A stretch of 30,365 nt of DNA from an uncultured Coprococcus sp. (GTDB lineage: Bacteria; Bacillota_A; Clostridia; Lachnospirales; Lachnospiraceae): contig CAAGAB010000050.1 in the NCBI GenBank assembly GCA_900767685.1, positions 1-30,365 of the forward strand. Reading direction: 5' to 3'. Below the pieces are notes generated by a model. The model was not told the DNA's origin. It searched no databases and saw only the letters and a program-made list of their open reading frames with translations. The translations under genes were made by a program, and so were the position numbers. Below are positions 1 through 10,028 of this stretch, piece after piece. Each line of letters opens with the position of its first letter. The first letter of the stretch is position 1.

Positions 1-876
1 AATGAGAAGGAGCCAAATAATAATTCTGGTAATGCAATGCCTATAAAGATGAACTCAGTCATTAAAGGACAGCTTGCAAGGAATGATGACCAGGATTTCT
101 TTAAATTCAGAGTTACAAGAAGCGGAGATGTGACTATAAAGATAACATCCAAGCAGCTTAGAGTGTTTGATTTTAACATATACGATCAGAATGGCAGCAC
201 GGTGGTGGATGATACGGTATATTCTAATGATGCAGGAAATATCGATACCAAGCTTACTTACAAACTGGATGCCGGATTATATTACATGGGAATTGTAAAA
301 AAAAGTTATGAAAGTTATAATACAGGTGCTTATGCATTTAAGGTTACAAGTCCGATAGCACTTGGATCAAAGAATGTTACTCTTTCAAAGTCAAAGTATG
401 AATATGATGGAAAGGTTAAGAGCCCGGCTGTTATAGTAAAGGACAATAGCGGTAAGCGCCTTGTAAAGGGCAGGGATTACGATGTGTATGCACAAAAAGG
501 ACGCAGAAATGTAGGAGTATACAAGTGCAAGGTTGTATTCAAGGGCAGCTACAAGGGAAGTGTCACAAAGACTATCACTATCGTTCCTGCAAGAACAAAG
601 ATCACAGGAATTGCAAACAAGAGTAACGGCATTAAGATTGCATGGAAGCAGAGAAGCGCGGCCAATGCAACAGGCTACATAGTATACAGAAGCGTGAACG
701 GCGGAGCATATAAGCAGATAAAGGTGATCAGAAGTACAAGAACAACAGCGTTTACTGATACAGGAGCATGGAATAAGTGGGACAGCTATTCATACAAGGT
801 AATCGTATATAAGAATCTTCGTGGAAAGACTTATAAGTCTCCGGCAAGTAATAGTAAGAGTGTTTACAAACGCTAG
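1..876 (+). CDS. C-terminal part of a secreted surface protein (PPC-like, Ig-like and Fn3-like domains), 5' partial
   Basis: The frame is open from the first base and no start codon is needed inside the window, so this is the last 291 residues of a longer protein. Residues 3-105 begin EPNNN and contain a D-Q-D-F-F-K-F motif, the pattern of bacterial pre-peptidase C-terminal (PPC) domains. About residues 120-197 resemble the small beta-sandwich modules common in Lachnospiraceae surface proteins (a YDGK...SP start and a G-x-Y-x-G stretch). About residues 198-285 look like a fibronectin type III domain (GIKIAWKQ, GYIVYRS, YSYKVIVYK). The protein is rich in Lys, Ser and Tyr. It ends without a sortase motif or membrane anchor, so anchoring must lie upstream or be absent. 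The catalytic or binding module of the full protein is outside the window, and its function cannot be named. The domain calls are by pattern and are fairly confident for PPC and Fn3. Confidence 0.8.
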   Translation, partial: NEKEPNNNSGNAMPIKMNSVIKGQLARNDDQDFFKFRVTRSGDVTIKITSKQLRVFDFNIYDQNGSTVVDDTVYSNDAGNIDTKLTYKLDAGLYYMGIVKKSYESYNTGAYAFKVTSPIALGSKNVTLSKSKYEYDGKVKSPAVIVKDNSGKRLVKGRDYDVYAQKGRRNVGVYKCKVVFKGSYKGSVTKTITIVPARTKITGIANKSNGIKIAWKQRSAANATGYIVYRSVNGGAYKQIKVIRSTRTTAFTDTGAWNKWDSYSYKVIVYKNLRGKTYKSPASNSKSVYKR

Positions 877-1002
877 TCTGTGATAAGCTTCATAAATGTG
901 TATAGTTGAAGATGCGCGAAGCATTCAGATATGATAACAAGGGGTACTGCAAAACTGAGTGTTGCATCAGGTAAAGACTAAGAGTAAATTATAAGAAAAT
1001 AT

Positions 1003-1061
1003 AAAATCTCCGGCATATGATATAAAACATAGTGTTGAGTATCATATGCCGGAGATTTTTT
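1003..1061. terminator. Bidirectional intrinsic terminator
   Basis: A perfect 20-bp inverted repeat (arms 1003-1022 and 1040-1059) encloses a 17-nt loop. The arms end in AAAA on the left and TTTT on the right, extended by more T to 1061, so the structure can stop transcription from either side. It lies between two convergent genes, the surface protein on the plus strand and the activase on the minus strand. Confidence 0.9.
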
Positions 1062-1124
1062 ACGATCATCGCATCAAAGTCTGTGCTTGTACGAGAACAA
1101 CCTGGCGATTACTTCAATAAGAAA

Positions 1125-4100
1125 TTATTTATTTATATTCCTATTCGCAGCGGCGAGCATGAGTTTGATTCTGTTAACCTGGTTGACCTCAGATGCACCA
1201 GGATCATAGTCGACTGCCACGATGTTTGCCTCAGGATATGCCTCACGCAGATGTTTGATAACACCCTTGCCCACGATGTGGTTTGGAAGGCATGCAAATG
1301 GCTGTGCGCACACGATATTCGGAGCGCCGCTCTTTATGAGCTCGATCATCTCACCAGTAAGGAACCATCCCTCGCCGTTCTGGTTTCCTATCGATTCGAT
1401 TGGTGTTGCATAGGCAGCAAGCTTTTCGATATGGGCAGGAGCCTCGAATCGCTTACTCTTTTCAAGAGCCTCCCTTGCCGGCTTTCTGAAAGATTCCAGA
1501 ACCTTTATAACAGTGTTGCTGACTATGGCACCCCTTTTGGTCTTGCCAAGGAACTCATAGTTGTAATTGTTGTTGTAGAAGCAGTACATGAAGAAGTCAA
1601 GGAGATCTGGCATAACAGCTTCAGCTCCCTCTGCCTCAAGCAGATCAACTAAGTGGTTGTTGGCTGATGGCAGAAACTTTACAAGGATCTCACCGACTAT
1701 ACCAACTCTAGGCTTCTTGATGTCAAGAAGTGGAAGAGTGTCGAAGTCGTGTACTATTCCCTGTATATTCTTCTTGAATACTGAGTTGCTTCCTGTCTTT
1801 GTAAGACTTTCCAGACAGATCTTTTTCCATTTCTCATGGAGGGCATTTGCCGAGCCCTTTACCTTCTCATAAGGTCTTGTCCTGTACAGACATCTCATGA
1901 ACACATCGCCATATATCAGCGCCTGCATAGCGCGCTTTACTACCTTGTAGCTTATCTTAAAACCGGAGTTCTTCTCAAAGCCTTGGGCTGACAACGCTAT
2001 TACAGGAATCTGTCCGTATCCGGCCTTTGAGAGGGCACGTCTGATAAATCCTACATAGTTGGTTGCACGGCATCCGCCTCCTGTCTGGCTCATGATAACT
2101 GCCAGCTTATTCACATCGTACTTTCCTGATGTGATGGCGCTCATCATCTGGCCTACAACGATCAGAGAAGGGTAACATGCATCGTTGTTTACATATTTCA
2201 GACCTACATCTATAGTCTCCTTGGTTGCATCCGGCAGGATCTCAATGTTGATTCCCATACACCTGAATGCCGGTGCAAGAAGGTCAAAGTGGATAGGAGA
2301 CATCTGAGGAGCAAGAACTGTGTAGTCCTTCTTCATCTCCTTTGTAAATTCTATTCTGTTTATAGCGCTGCTTGACGGACATGTCTTGTAGTGCTGTTCA
2401 TGTCTTGAGTTGACCGCACTTATGAGTGATCTTATTCTGATCCTTGCAGCGCCCAGGTTGCTGACCTCATCGATCTTGAGGACAGTGTATATCTTTCCGG
2501 ACTTGGTAAGTATATCATTTACACAGTCGGTTGTTACTGCGTCCAGGCCACATCCAAATGAGTTGAGCTGTATGAGCTCTAAGTTGTCACAGGTCTTGAC
2601 GTAGTTAGCTGCCTTGTATAATCTTGAGTGGTACATCCACTGGTCGGAGACGATAAGAGGTCTCTCAACCTTTCCAAGGTGTGCGACTGAATCCTCGGTA
2701 AAGACAGCGATCTTGTATGAGTTGATGAGTTCTGGTAGACCGTGGTTGATCTCAGGATCAAGGTGGTATGGACGACCTGCCAGAACGATACCGAGCATAT
2801 CATGTTCATCAATGTATCTGAGGGTTTCTTCACCTTTGGCACGTACATCTTCCTTGACCTTCTCTGCCTCTGCGTACGCCGCATGTATGGCACTTCCAAT
2901 CTCGTCCATTGTCACATCATAGTATTTGGACATCTCACGGTACATACGCTTTACAAGTGCGTCCTCATTGTCCAGTGCCACAAATGGTCTGATGAATGTT
3001 ATGTCATCAGCCTTGAGTTCCTCCATGTTGTTCTTGATGTTCTCTGCATAAGAAGCAACGATAGGACAGTTGTAGTGATTGTTTGCCTCAGGAGTCTCGT
3101 TCATTTCATATGGTACACATGGGTAGAAGATGGACTTGATTCCATTCTTCAGCAGCCACATAACGTGTCCGTGGGATATCTTTGCAGGGTAACACTCTGA
3201 CTCACTAGGTATGGATTCGATACCCAGGCTGTATATGTCTCTCGATGACTTTGGAGACAGTACAACTGAGAATCCAAGCTTTGTGAGGAAGGTGTGCCAG
3301 AAAGGATAGTTTTCGTACATGTTGAGTACACGTGGAACACCTATCACACCGCGCTTTGCTTCCTCGGGCTTGAGTGATTCATATCCAAATATTCTTCCAA
3401 GTTTATATTCGAAGAGGTTAGGTATGTTATCAGCATTCTTCTTCAGACCGACACCCTTCTCACATCTGTTTCCGGTGATGAACCTCTTGCCGTTTGAGAA
3501 TTTGTTTATGGTTAGGAGACAGTTGTTCGTACATCCCTTACATCTTGTCATCGAGCTCTCGTATGTGAGCTTTCTTATCTCCTCGATAGGGAGCATGGTC
3601 GTCACAAAACCTTCTTTATATTTGTTCCTTGCTATGAGGGCAGCACCAAAAGCCCCCATGATACCTGAGATGTCAGGTCTGATGGCTGTTCTTCCGGATA
3701 TGACCTCAAAGCTCTTTAATACTGCATCATTGTAAAAGGTACCGCCCTGTACGACGATGTTCTTGCCGAGATCCTTAGGATCCGTGAGCTTTATAACCTT
3801 GAGCAGGGCATTCTTGATGACGGAGTAGGCAAGTCCGGCGGATATATCAGCCACGGATGCGCCCTCCTTCTGGGCCTGCTTAACCTTTGAGTTCATGAAA
3901 ACAGTACATCTTGAACCGAGGTCTATAGGGGTTTTTGCTGTTATGGCTATATGTGCAAAGTCCGCAATATCATAGTTGAGTGACTTTGCAAATGTCTCTA
4001 TGAATGAACCACATCCAGATGAACATGCCTCGTTGAGCATGACGTTGTCAACGACTCCATTCTTGATCTTGATACACTTCATATCCTGACCGCCGATGTC

Positions 4101-5345
4101 AAGGATACAGTCTACTTCAGGGTCGAAGAATGCAGCGGCTGTGTAGTGGGCTATGGTCTCAACCTCACCGAAATCCAGTGAGAGAGCCTGCTTGATAAGA
4201 GCTTCACCGTAGCCTGTGGAGCATGATCCGGCGATCACTACGCCCTCAGGAAGTTTGCTGTATATGTCTTTTATGGCTCTGATAGTAGTGTTCAGTGGAC
4301 TTCCGTTGTTGCTGCTGTAGAAGTCGTAGAGCAGTTCGCCGTCAGCTCCGACGAGGGCAACCTTGGTTGTGGTTGAACCGGCATCCACACCAATGAAACA
4401 GTTTCCCTTATATGTAGCGAGATCACCGCGCTTTACTGCGTATTTGTTGTGATCTGCCTTGAATTTCTCATAATCCTCATCACTCTCAAAAAGTGGCGCA
4501 AGTCTCTCCACACCTGAGGATAAATTAAGATCCTGTGAGAGTGCATGGATAAGCTCAGAAAGTGTCATGGAGATTTCCGGCTTGGAGTTCATGGCTGCAC
4601 CTACAGCTGCGAACAGATGTGAGTGTCCAGGATCTATGATGGCGTCACCTGTCAGGTTGAGAGTTCTTATAAAGGCGTTCTTCAGCTCTGGAAGGAAGTG
4701 AAGAGGACCACCTAAGAATGCGACATTACCCTTGATAGGTTTACCACATGCAAGACCTGAGATAGTCTGGTTGACAACGGCCTGGAATATGGAAGCGGCC
4801 AGGTTTGGCTTTGTAGCTCCCTCGTTGATGAGAGGCTGGATATCCGTCTTAGCGAATACACCACATCTTGCAGCGATAGGATAGATGGTATCATAGTCCT
4901 TGGCATAGTCGTTAAGACCTGATGCGTCAGTCTGAAGAAGAGTAGCCATCTGGTCGATGAAAGAACCGGTACCTCCGGCACATACGCCGTTCATACGCTG
5001 TTCGATTCCGTTTGTAAAGTATATGATCTTGGCATCCTCGCCGCCGAGTTCTATCGCTACGTCAGTCTGGGGAGCATAATCCTGCAATGCTTCAGACACG
5101 CAGACGACCTCCTGAGTGAAAGGAACGCCAATAAGCTGAGCAAGAGCAAGACCGCCTGAACCTGTTATACAAGGATTGACCTCGTTCTCGCCAAGAGAGT
5201 CTTTTGCTTCCTGTACCAGATCCTTGAGAGTCTCTTTGATATTTGCAAAATGTCTTTTGTAATCGGAGAAAAGTATGTTGTTATCCTTGTCAAGGACAGC
5301 CACTTTAACTGTAGTTGATCCGATATCAATTCCTAATGTGTACAT
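1125..5345 (-). CDS. Giant acyl-CoA dehydratase activase-like protein (BadF/HgdC ATPase duplicated, plus DUF2229 and HgdB-like regions)
   Basis: This 1406-residue protein starts at ATG 5345 with GGAAGGA seven bases upstream. It has two ASKHA-type ATPase modules. Module 1 (about residues 3-255) has [18 protein letters not shown] and the iron-sulfur cysteines C122 ([10 protein letters not shown]) and C161 (ARCGVFAK). Module 2 (about 317-572) has [19 protein letters not shown]441/C445 and C480. A CxxCxxxC...C cluster (C602, C605, C609, C628) precedes a DUF2229-like region with the ESECYPAK motif. The C-terminal third resembles the iron-sulfur HgdB/BcrC-type dehydratase scaffold. Known relatives hydrolyse ATP to drive one electron at low potential from a [4Fe-4S] cluster into 2-hydroxyacyl-CoA dehydratases or benzoyl-CoA reductases. 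This long fused form is common in Clostridia, but its substrate is not established, and no dehydratase subunit genes or hydroxyacid operon lie nearby. The family is certain; the reaction is inferred only as ATP-driven electron transfer. Confidence 0.92.
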   Translation of the reverse strand: MYTLGIDIGSTTVKVAVLDKDNNILFSDYKRHFANIKETLKDLVQEAKDSLGENEVNPCITGSGGLALAQLIGVPFTQEVVCVSEALQDYAPQTDVAIELGGEDAKIIYFTNGIEQRMNGVCAGGTGSFIDQMATLLQTDASGLNDYAKDYDTIYPIAARCGVFAKTDIQPLINEGATKPNLAASIFQAVVNQTISGLACGKPIKGNVAFLGGPLHFLPELKNAFIRTLNLTGDAIIDPGHSHLFAAVGAAMNSKPEISMTLSELIHALSQDLNLSSGVERLAPLFESDEDYEKFKADHNKYAVKRGDLATYKGNCFIGVDAGSTTTKVALVGADGELLYDFYSSNNGSPLNTTIRAIKDIYSKLPEGVVIAGSCSTGYGEALIKQALSLDFGEVETIAHYTAAAFFDPEVDCILDIGGQDMKCIKIKNGVVDNVMLNEACSSGCGSFIETFAKSLNYDIADFAHIAITAKTPIDLGSRCTVFMNSKVKQAQKEGASVADISAGLAYSVIKNALLKVIKLTDPKDLGKNIVVQGGTFYNDAVLKSFEVISGRTAIRPDISGIMGAFGAALIARNKYKEGFVTTMLPIEEIRKLTYESSMTRCKGCTNNCLLTINKFSNGKRFITGNRCEKGVGLKKNADNIPNLFEYKLGRIFGYESLKPEEAKRGVIGVPRVLNMYENYPFWHTFLTKLGFSVVLSPKSSRDIYSLGIESIPSESECYPAKISHGHVMWLLKNGIKSIFYPCVPYEMNETPEANNHYNCPIVASYAENIKNNMEELKADDITFIRPFVALDNEDALVKRMYREMSKYYDVTMDEIGSAIHAAYAEAEKVKEDVRAKGEETLRYIDEHDMLGIVLAGRPYHLDPEINHGLPELINSYKIAVFTEDSVAHLGKVERPLIVSDQWMYHSRLYKAANYVKTCDNLELIQLNSFGCGLDAVTTDCVNDILTKSGKIYTVLKIDEVSNLGAARIRIRSLISAVNSRHEQHYKTCPSSSAINRIEFTKEMKKDYTVLAPQMSPIHFDLLAPAFRCMGINIEILPDATKETIDVGLKYVNNDACYPSLIVVGQMMSAITSGKYDVNKLAVIMSQTGGGCRATNYVGFIRRALSKAGYGQIPVIALSAQGFEKNSGFKISYKVVKRAMQALIYGDVFMRCLYRTRPYEKVKGSANALHEKWKKICLESLTKTGSNSVFKKNIQGIVHDFDTLPLLDIKKPRVGIVGEILVKFLPSANNHLVDLLEAEGAEAVMPDLLDFFMYCFYNNNYNYEFLGKTKRGAIVSNTVIKVLESFRKPAREALEKSKRFEAPAHIEKLAAYATPIESIGNQNGEGWFLTGEMIELIKSGAPNIVCAQPFACLPNHIVGKGVIKHLREAYPEANIVAVDYDPGASEVNQVNRIKLMLAAANRNINK

Positions 5346-5441
5346 AAAACAATCCTTCCAATTTCTTTTGTATATCTTTTAAATAATAAATATTGTATGT
5401 TGAATGTGTGTATTAGCTTATATTTCCGATAAAGCTACTTT

Positions 5442-5470
5442 ATTATAGTGTAGGGTAAAAAAAAAAACAA
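5442..5470 (-). promoter_or_regulatory. Candidate promoter of the activase gene
   Basis: Read on the minus strand, TTGTTT (5465-5470) is separated by 17 bp from a perfect TATAAT (5442-5447), about 97 bp upstream of the start codon. The -35 matches consensus in only three of six bases, so the -10 carries the call. The spacer includes part of a run of eleven A (T on the minus strand). Confidence 0.5.
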
Positions 5471-5641
5471 TGACTTTATGAAAACTTAACTATTAGTGGA
5501 AAATGTAAATAAAAGAATGGCAGAAAACAATATAGGATTAAATTGAGATCAATACCAGATTGGTTAGAAGATAATTCAGGTTTAAAAGGAACTATATGTT
5601 GAGGATAGAATATTATATAAAAAAGCCTGCAGAGGTTCAGT

Positions 5642-5983
5642 ATGAATTTCGATACCTGCAATGGAGTTATACATGTGGTGAAAAAAGGAGACACATTATA
5701 TAAGCTTTCCAAAATATACAAGGTTAAGCTGAGTGATATAATATCTGCCAATCCGTATATAAATGTGTACAATATGCAGCCGGGGGATGAGGTGTGTATA
5801 CCAGTGATAATGGAGGAAGATTTCCTTATATATAAGGTTGCTGAGGGAGATACGTTCGAGGATGTCCTGAAGCAGACTGGAGTGTCTCCGAACGATCTGT
5901 TTAAATTTAATCCAGATCTGTATAAGACAGAACTCGTCAATGACATGGAAATTCGATATGTGGATTTTCAGAAGCTGCCCTGA
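5642..5983 (+). CDS. Small protein with two LysM domains
   Basis: This is a 113-residue protein with AGAGG six bases before the ATG. LysM 1 spans about residues 9-55 (VKKGDTLYKLSKIYKV...ISANPYI...MQPGDEVCIP) and LysM 2 about 61-107 (YKVAEGDTFEDVLKQTGV...LFKFNPDL). LysM modules bind the N-acetylglucosamine backbone of peptidoglycan or spore cortex. The protein has no signal peptide, membrane segment or catalytic domain. That fits cytoplasmic LysM proteins deposited on spores from the mother cell (SafA- or SpoVID-like use of LysM), though this is only a guess. The second module ends early and lacks the usual final IxIP-type strand. A 224-bp gap and a hairpin separate it from the rhomboid-like gene, so co-transcription is uncertain. 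Confidence 0.82.
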   Translation: MNFDTCNGVIHVVKKGDTLYKLSKIYKVKLSDIISANPYINVYNMQPGDEVCIPVIMEEDFLIYKVAEGDTFEDVLKQTGVSPNDLFKFNPDLYKTELVNDMEIRYVDFQKLP

Positions 5984-6113
5984 TTTCAGAAACTGTCTTG
6001 ATCAGTAAAATACTATGTGCGGTTATGTCATCAGCTTGTACTGCAGATCTGTCCAGATATTCGCGTGTGTGTGGATGCTATTGCAGTCAGGTATTGGTTG
6101 GTGACATAGCGGC

Positions 6114-6138
6114 GTTATAAAAACTTAATTTTTATAAC
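6114..6138. other. AT-rich perfect inverted repeat downstream of the LysM gene
   Basis: GTTATAAAAA (6114-6123) pairs exactly with TTTTTATAAC (6129-6138) around a CTTAA loop. There is no GC-rich stem or following T-run, so it is a poor terminator. It could be an operator or a weak transcript end for the LysM gene. The downstream start codon lies 69 bp further. Confidence 0.4.
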
Positions 6139-6207
6139 AGTTGTAAACTCATTTTTTATATTATATAATTCTAAAAGTATAGTTAAAAATACGATTGGAG
6201 ATATTAT

Positions 6208-7074
6208 ATGAACTTAATTAATAAGATGGAGAGAAAGTTCGGAAGACATGCCATAAGTAATTTGACTTTGTATCTCATTATAGGATATGGCATAGGTTAT
6301 TTGCTCTTGGTTTTCTGCCCTAATGTGTTATTTATGCTGACGCTGGATCCCAATGCTGTAATGCATGGACAGGTGTGGAGGCTGGTGACATGGATCATTA
6401 CTCCGCCTAGCATGGATTTTAGTATACTCACATTTGTAATGTTGTTTTTCTATTACAGTTTGGGAACGTTACTTGAACGGACGATAGGATCGTTCCTGTA
6501 CAATCTTTATATGTTTAGTTCTATGCTGTTTACTATGGCAGGTATGATGATTGCACACATATTATGCAGATATGTTTTTCACTATAGCTATTCAATGAAC
6601 AGCATATATCTGCCTTCGTCTGGCACGGTGGCATCATATGCCTCCACGTACTATATTTTACTGTCGATATTCTTAGCTATTGCACTTTGTTATCCTGATA
6701 TGAGTGTCTTGTATGCCATGATCATTCCTATCAAGATGAAGTATCTGTCGATAGTATATATACTCATGACAGTGTATTATTTCACTCAGGAGACATTTAT
6801 GGGAAGAGTTAATATTGCCATGTCTTTGGTGAGCTTTGTGATATTCTATCTGAGTACAAAGAATTTCAGACGATTTGCTCCGAAACAGATGAAGCGACGG
6901 AGAAATTACAACAAGCAGGTGCGCACGGCAAAGAGAGAGAATATAAGTCATAAGTGTGTAGTATGTGGCAGAACGGATAAGGATTATCCTGACCTGCAGT
7001 TCAGATACTGTTCGAAGTGTACGGGTAACAAGGAGTATTGTCAGGATCATCTGTTTACACATACCCATAACTGA
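6208..7074 (+). CDS. Rhomboid-like membrane protein without a visible catalytic motif, with C-terminal zinc ribbon
   Basis: This 288-residue protein has GGAGA upstream of the ATG. About five to six hydrophobic segments fill residues 18-216. The loop HGQVWRLVTW (53-62) and LGTLLER (85-91) are hallmarks of the rhomboid/derlin fold. The serine protease signature GxSG was not found in a membrane segment; the only similar stretch, PSSGT at about 136-140, sits between segments. No obvious TM6 catalytic His follows it, so this is probably a pseudoprotease. A basic linker (about 219-245) leads to a zinc ribbon-like tail with C250/C253, C268/C271 and C278/H281. Such fusions suggest a membrane scaffold or quality-control role; the actual partner is unknown. 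The downstream neighbours are two uncharacterised proteins and the DUF2953-GerW pair, possibly one transcription unit. Confidence 0.75.
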   Translation: MNLINKMERKFGRHAISNLTLYLIIGYGIGYLLLVFCPNVLFMLTLDPNAVMHGQVWRLVTWIITPPSMDFSILTFVMLFFYYSLGTLLERTIGSFLYNLYMFSSMLFTMAGMMIAHILCRYVFHYSYSMNSIYLPSSGTVASYASTYYILLSIFLAIALCYPDMSVLYAMIIPIKMKYLSIVYILMTVYYFTQETFMGRVNIAMSLVSFVIFYLSTKNFRRFAPKQMKRRRNYNKQVRTAKRENISHKCVVCGRTDKDYPDLQFRYCSKCTGNKEYCQDHLFTHTHN

Positions 7075-7210
7075 ATCACACTTGTTACTGGGCTGGCTGG
7101 TGGCACATATATAGTGCCAGGTGGTAAGAATGTATAATTTATAGAATGGGTTATTATATAACACAGAATATTGAAAAGATATTTAAATATAGAGATAAAG
7201 GAAGTTGAAT

Positions 7211-8638
7211 ATGTATAACGAAGAGAAAAAGCTTATAACTGATATACAGAGAAGAAAGGACCTGGATAGTAATCTTGGATTGTTTGCTGATGTGGCTTCT
7301 AAGGTTAATTTTGAATATGCCTGTCAGAAGTTTACACTTAATTTCCTGACACTTAAGGATATGCATATGGATGGAGATGTGCCTGATGATTCATATATAG
7401 CATATTGTGAGACTGTAATAGACAAGATTGCATCAGATTATCTGGCAGACTATGAGGAGGCCAGACTTGAAGCTGCAGATGATGACATAAAGCTGGTAGC
7501 TGAAGTGAGAGATGCCATCACACGTAAGATGAAGGTTCTTACTTCATACACTGACGCATTTGAGATGTATGAGTATATTTTAAATAGGAAAGAATACGGT
7601 TATCCAGAGAATATGACAGAGGAACTTCAGAGCGAGCTGGACGAAATAGATGCCGACGAATTTGCTGATGAGATATTCAGATTTGTATTTGCTGATTCTG
7701 ATAAGGTGGCAGTCAACTCCAAACTTCAGGGTCTTATAGGACAACTTCCGATCAGGATGACAAAGAATAGATTTTATGATATTCTTGGTGATACTCTTGA
7801 TATATACAATGGCGTGGAGAAGGAATCGCTTGATCAGTTTATAGATATGGTTGAGAGCACAGCACTCATCAAACTTCCTGACGGATTTAATACGGAATAT
7901 CCGGATCTTTACAACGCATTGGGAATCTTGAAACAGGCGGATTACGCACAGCTTTCCTATGAGGACTACAGAAAGCTGGCAGACGTACTTGACAGAAGTG
8001 CGCAGTTTCTGAATTCAGTTGTAACGGAATATATGCTTATTGTTGAGCTGATAAATGATCTGTATGTAATGCTTCTTGCTATATCGATACGAAACAATAC
8101 GTCAGAGAAGTGTCACAAGGCCATGGAAGTTGTTGCAGGTGCTATTAAGGCGGAAGAAGGCGAACTTGAATCTGTATATACCATGTTGAATGATATCGTG
8201 GGTGAGCAGGAGGCAGCCGGCGAGCATAAGGTGATGCTGGAGTCTGCGGTATATGATATAACAACCGGATACATGGAAGATATAACAAGAGTTGGACTTG
8301 AAGGGACTTACAGAGCTTTGGAGAAGATGGATAAACTTCTCTCAGGTAGTATGTTTGTTGATATAGATAATGTGGCTGTGGCAGGAGTTCTCAAAGTGGA
8401 CAGTGATTATATTGCAGGATGCAAGGAGAAACTTGTAAGTGAATTTGCAGACTTGTTCGCACAGAATTCTATGACAGTCAACAGAGCACTTATGGCTAAG
8501 ATCCTTTCCAATATTCCGGTATTCTTCAATACAACTGATGAGATCAAGGAATATATTCAGGGTTCGCTCACAAGATGCAGAGAGAAAAGCGAACTCCTTG
8601 CTGATTATATGGTAATAAAGCAGATGATGGAAGAATAA
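7211..8638 (+). CDS. Uncharacterised acidic, mostly helical protein (475 aa)
   Basis: I do not recognise a family. The ATG at 7211 is preferred over the in-frame TTG at 7205 because GGAAG (7200-7204) lies six bases before it. The protein is acidic, has no signal peptide or clear membrane segment, and is predicted to be almost all helix. Two places resemble each other: LPIRMTKNRFYDILGDTLDIY at about residues 180-200 and IPVFFNTTDEIKEYIQGSL at about 440-458. This suggests an internal duplication of a 'LP/IP - hydrophobic - T - x - I' module, each copy followed by helices. It is a cytosolic protein between the rhomboid-like gene and a 109-residue unknown, spaced 136 and 52 bp from them. Function unknown. 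Confidence 0.8.
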   Translation: MYNEEKKLITDIQRRKDLDSNLGLFADVASKVNFEYACQKFTLNFLTLKDMHMDGDVPDDSYIAYCETVIDKIASDYLADYEEARLEAADDDIKLVAEVRDAITRKMKVLTSYTDAFEMYEYILNRKEYGYPENMTEELQSELDEIDADEFADEIFRFVFADSDKVAVNSKLQGLIGQLPIRMTKNRFYDILGDTLDIYNGVEKESLDQFIDMVESTALIKLPDGFNTEYPDLYNALGILKQADYAQLSYEDYRKLADVLDRSAQFLNSVVTEYMLIVELINDLYVMLLAISIRNNTSEKCHKAMEVVAGAIKAEEGELESVYTMLNDIVGEQEAAGEHKVMLESAVYDITTGYMEDITRVGLEGTYRALEKMDKLLSGSMFVDIDNVAVAGVLKVDSDYIAGCKEKLVSEFADLFAQNSMTVNRALMAKILSNIPVFFNTTDEIKEYIQGSLTRCREKSELLADYMVIKQMMEE

Positions 8639-8690
8639 TATAGATAATATCTATGCGCGTTACATAGCGCTGCATTGCGGGTGAAATTGT

Positions 8691-9020
8691 ATGGTCATTG
8701 ATGAAAAGTTCTATGTCGGAAAGGCGAAGGACAGGCAGATTATAAGAATGGTCAGGGGAATAAGATATTTCCACAAGGTTAGGTATGTACCTGGGGTCTT
8801 TGTAGTCACACTTCCCCTGCTTGGAGACGGAATACTTGAGATATATGAAATGAACGAATTTAGACAGAAGATATACAGAGATATGTCGGATTCCATACAT
8901 ATTGTTGGTGCGGCGACCACCAGGGCGCAGGCTATAAGTCTTGTAAGGGATATTATAGATGATATATATATAAAGACTGGCGGTGTTGATGTGAAGGGAT
9001 TTTTCCGCGCGGAAGGCTAA
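8691..9020 (+). CDS. Uncharacterised small protein (109 aa)
   Basis: I do not recognise it. The ATG at 8691 has GCGGGTG a few bases upstream. The protein is basic at the N-terminus, mixed alpha/beta, with no signal peptide, membrane segment or cysteine. The region YFHKVRYVPGVFVVTLPLLG (about 27-46) looks like a beta hairpin, and residues 70-95 (TTRAQAISLVRDIIDDIY) look like one amphipathic helix. It lies 52 bp after the 475-residue unknown and only 11 bp before the DUF2953 gene, so it is probably co-expressed with the DUF2953-GerW pair. Confidence 0.75.
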   Translation: MVIDEKFYVGKAKDRQIIRMVRGIRYFHKVRYVPGVFVVTLPLLGDGILEIYEMNEFRQKIYRDMSDSIHIVGAATTRAQAISLVRDIIDDIYIKTGGVDVKGFFRAEG

Positions 9021-9031
9021 GGGGAAGCAGC

Positions 9032-10027
9032 ATGCATATAGTGTTATTGATATTGAAAATATTGCTTATAATATTATTGTCACTGATTGGTCTGGTGATC
9101 TTGCTGGCACTTTTGGTACTGTTTGCTCCTGTTAGATATAAGCTGTATGCTAAAAAAAAGGATGACATATGGGCGAAGATGACAGCCAGATGGCTTGGGT
9201 TTGTATTATGTTTCAAACTCACTTACGATCAGGATAATGGACTGGTGTACCGATTGCGATTGTTTGGCGGCACACTGTTTGGTTCGGACAAAACTCTGAG
9301 TTTCAGACACAAGAAAAATTCAGCTGAACTAGAGAATGATGATGCCACTTGTGGACAGACAGATTCATCGGTGGACGATCAGACGAGATCAGCTCAAAAT
9401 ACAAGTCAAAATACAATTCAAAATAACGAAGTGGGAGATGGTCCTGACCAAGTATTGACAGAAAAGTTTCCATCAGCTGATCCGGAAGATAGTGAGTTCT
9501 TGTTGGAAGATAAGGAGTTTGAACAAAGAACTGAGGGTGATGGAGAAAAATTACGAGAAAATATTTGGGGAAGAATAGGCAGGAAAATCGATTCTATATT
9601 CAAGAAGATAGCTGAGAAATACAGAAGTGCTGCAGAGAAATTTGCAAGTCTTAAAAAGAAAAAAGATGGCTATACTAAGCTTATGAATAATGCAAGGACA
9701 AAAGAGGCTCTTAGGGTTGTGAAAACCGAACTTATGGCACTGCTCAAACATCTAAAACCGTCCAAACTCAAAGGACAACTGACGTATGGAACCGGAGATC
9801 CGGCATCAACAGGGCAGCATCTTGGAATTATGAGCGCTTTTTTTCCATTGTATTATGACAATATAGACATAACTCCGGATTTTGAAAATAAGATTCTGGA
9901 GGGCGACATCATGATCAAAGGCAGCATAAGGCTATGGTCAGTCGGATGGTGTGCACTTAAAGTAATGTGGAACAAAAATGTAAAGATAACAATATCACGT
10001 TTTAAGAAGATATCGGGAGGAAATTGA
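9032..10027 (+). CDS. DUF2953 domain membrane protein (YtfI-like)
   Basis: This 331-residue protein has GGGGAAG before its ATG. Residues 4-32 form one long hydrophobic N-terminal segment followed by APVRYKLYAKKK, the usual start of DUF2953 proteins. A low-complexity acidic and Gln/Asn-rich linker (about 95-175, with repeats of QNT) separates it from a basic coiled-coil stretch. The C-terminal part has the typical LKPSKLKGQLTYGTGDPASTG and PDFENKILEGDIMIKGSIRLW patterns. The reading frame ends one base before the next ATG. In Bacillus the homologous pair ytfI-ytfJ is also adjacent, and the second gene is a spore germination factor. The biochemical role of DUF2953 is unknown. The unusually long linker is the odd feature here. 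Confidence 0.85.
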   Translation: MHIVLLILKILLIILLSLIGLVILLALLVLFAPVRYKLYAKKKDDIWAKMTARWLGFVLCFKLTYDQDNGLVYRLRLFGGTLFGSDKTLSFRHKKNSAELENDDATCGQTDSSVDDQTRSAQNTSQNTIQNNEVGDGPDQVLTEKFPSADPEDSEFLLEDKEFEQRTEGDGEKLRENIWGRIGRKIDSIFKKIAEKYRSAAEKFASLKKKKDGYTKLMNNARTKEALRVVKTELMALLKHLKPSKLKGQLTYGTGDPASTGQHLGIMSAFFPLYYDNIDITPDFENKILEGDIMIKGSIRLWSVGWCALKVMWNKNVKITISRFKKISGGN

Positions 10028-10028
10028 T

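Noticed and set aside
1032..1652. 206-codon plus-strand frame opposite the activase gene
   Set aside because: It starts in the loop of the terminator, has no ribosome site, and runs antisense to a well-supported protein whose codons impose the open frame.
5476..5946. 156-codon minus-strand frame over the LysM gene
   Set aside because: It is antisense to two clear LysM domains and its translation is low-complexity hydrophobic sequence.
7101..7119. TGGCAC/GTGCCA hairpin after the rhomboid-like gene as a terminator
   Set aside because: The stem is only six bp and no T-run follows on either side.
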